Positions 63,301 to 64,000 of a DNA stretch of 64,000 nucleotides are shown here, piece after piece; the first letter of the stretch is position 1; each line of letters opens with the position of its first letter. Source of the DNA: Pomacea canaliculata (taxonomy: Eukaryota > Mollusca > Gastropoda > Architaenioglossa > Ampullariidae); contig NC_037597.1 of assembly GCF_003073045.1 (NCBI RefSeq), positions 23,388,158 through 23,452,157 on the forward strand. Direction: 5' to 3'. Under the pieces are notes generated by a model. The model made no database searches. It was not told the DNA's origin and worked only from the letters and a program-made list of their open reading frames with translations. Made by a program: the position numbers and the translations under genes.

Positions 63301-64000
63301 ACCAATCAACAGGCAGTGGCAGAGGAAATGAAAAAGAAAAATATCTACTTTTCTAATTTTAGTATGTTATCAGAATACAGTGTAGGACCATTAAGCCGCA
63401 GTCCAGGAATCCACGCTTAATTCGCTTAAGCTATGCAAAATGCTTAGATCCCAATTTTTTTACACTATGGATTGTACAGACCTGGACATGGTCTCTCAAA
63501 CACTCGAGACAGATGTTGATAGCTGTCATTTAGGCATTTTGAATATCTGTGATTGACACGCTATGCACTATCATGGATTAAATATTTAAATGTTGGCTTA
63601 TAACTTCATTATCATGAATGTGAGAAAACAGCGCTACTTTCAAAATGGGGACTTGTGGGTCAACACCTGAAAAAGGATTGTGCTAAAAACAAATTATTTT
63701 TTCTTTATTTTTTTGTAATTTAGGTACTATCAAAAAGCCGAGATCACCTAAGATGCAGCGAAGCAGTTTGAACCCCAATCACAGGGGCTTAATGGCTCTA
63801 CACTAATATTTACATGGTTTTTATGGACTGTGTTTAAGATGGTCGATTGCCGCATCCACAACAGAGAATATTTATGATATATTCATTACATAGTGACAGC
63901 AGAAACCAAAGTTTGTTTATTCTTATCCCATACTTGTCAATGACAGGCTGTGCCACATGCTGAAAAACCTCATCTTGTGATGCAGGCTGATCAAAGCATT
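51340..64000 (-). CDS. KIF6: Kinesin KIF6 (kinesin-9 family), 5' end outside the window
   Basis: Exons 5' to 3': >64000-63934, 63103-63061, 62728-62624, 62336-62227, 61731-61602, 61213-61095, 60977-60890, 60696-60553, 60256-60066, 59277-59172, 57450-57312, 56998-56756, 56338-56180, 55746-55708, 55270-55198, 53398-53263, 53110-52887, 52538-52432, 51356-51340. About 745 residues are visible and phases agree. The motor has P-loop GQTGSGKT, switch I NQASSRSH, switch II DLAGSE, and [12 protein letters not shown] at its end. Downstream, [39 protein letters not shown] and [20 protein letters not shown] identify KIF6 rather than KIF9. KIF6 is linked to motile cilia. Only the first part of the motor is missing. 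One intron (56999-57311) looks U12-type. The 17-base last exon is the least certain. Confidence 0.94.
51399..51936. repeat. Unclassified element with inverted ends and internal tandem motif
   Basis: GTCACAGGGGG at the left and CCCCCAGTGAC at the right are inverted with 10 of 11 matches. Inside are four degenerate copies of a CCAAGAGGCAGCG-type motif at about 51693, 51727, 51772 and 51825. A GCGAATAAATATATTCGG stretch near the right end could be a poly(A) signal. It may be a solo LTR or a DNA element; no coding part is seen. It lies in the last KIF6 intron. Confidence 0.4.
53870..53966 (+). repeat. Probable LINE/SINE 3' tail with simple repeat
   Basis: A TTTG tandem run (about 53870-53885) and later AATAAAGAATTCGTTCGTTCG, the kind of tetranucleotide tail that ends many invertebrate non-LTR elements. 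In a KIF6 intron. No body recognised. Confidence 0.35.
54840..55064 (+). repeat. 3' end of an unclassified retroposon
   Basis: GTAAAACGCCTTGAGTCTGG followed by CTATGCTTGAGAAACATGCTACACAAATG and TTATTATTATTATC is the common 3' end of mollusc-type retroposons (GCGC...CTATATAAAT...ATTATT). The region 54100-54840 upstream has open stretches on both strands but no known motif and may be its body. Confidence 0.5.
56999..57311 (-). other. Probable U12-type (AT-AG) intron in KIF6
   Basis: On the minus strand the intron starts ATATCCTC directly after GAAATAA and ends CACCACCAG. A perfect-looking branch site TTCTTTAAC lies at 57016-57008, 10 bases before the AG. Splicing here restores NEINILVNMLK, the conserved KIF6 sequence. 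No in-frame GT donor exists before the stop codon that would otherwise follow. Confidence 0.8.
57765..58740. repeat. Probable retroposon copy in a KIF6 intron
   Basis: Begins TTTATATAGCACTTCCCC with a C10 run and AAAGCGCTTTACTAAAC, a common 3'-end motif of tRNA-derived or LINE elements read in reverse. The following 900 bp is GC-richer than the intron around it. No head or coding motif was fixed. Confidence 0.35.

Overview
This window is animal nuclear DNA, most likely from a mollusc and probably a gastropod. The evidence is split genes with GT-AG introns, a replication-dependent histone cluster whose H2B has a mollusc-like tail, and many short tRNA-derived, hAT-like and pogo/Tigger-like repeats. 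No prokaryotic feature is present. All gene models below were built by eye from splice-site phase and recalled protein families; no search was run.

Layout. (1) 1316-15116, plus strand: a complete homologue of the centromere licensing factor MIS18BP1/KNL2 in 16 coding exons, with SANTA domain, CENP-C-like motif and SANT/Myb domain. (2) 15117-19156: repeats, a decayed C2H2 zinc-finger exon and one arm of a local duplication. (3) 19228-25384: histone genes in the order H2B(-), H4(+), H3(+), H2B(-), H2A(+), each with a 3' stem-loop; no H1 is seen. The two H2B genes encode the same protein and sit in duplicated segments. (4) 28134-29102, minus: an intronless secreted protein with two FAS1 domains. 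(5) 29295-35804, plus: SLC30A6 (ZnT6), 13 exons, starting 192 bp from the FAS1 gene in a head-to-head pair. (6) 36814-49307, minus: NVL, the ribosome-biogenesis AAA ATPase, 22 exons, tail-to-tail with SLC30A6. (7) 51340 to beyond 64000, minus: KIF6 kinesin, lacking only its first exon(s), which lie outside the window.

The points most worth a second look are: the first AAA domain of NVL has lost its Walker B glutamate, sensor-1 asparagine and one arginine finger while the second domain is intact; one KIF6 intron has the hallmarks of a U12-type AT-AG intron; the H2B duplication breaks exactly at the TATA box of the missing H2A partner; a SINE with an 11-bp target duplication sits about 31 bp from a MIS18BP1 splice acceptor; and MIS18BP1 exon 4 needs a one-base frame change at an A5 run. 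I found no sign of a wholly new multi-gene system; the genes are ordinary conserved metazoan genes with unusual details.
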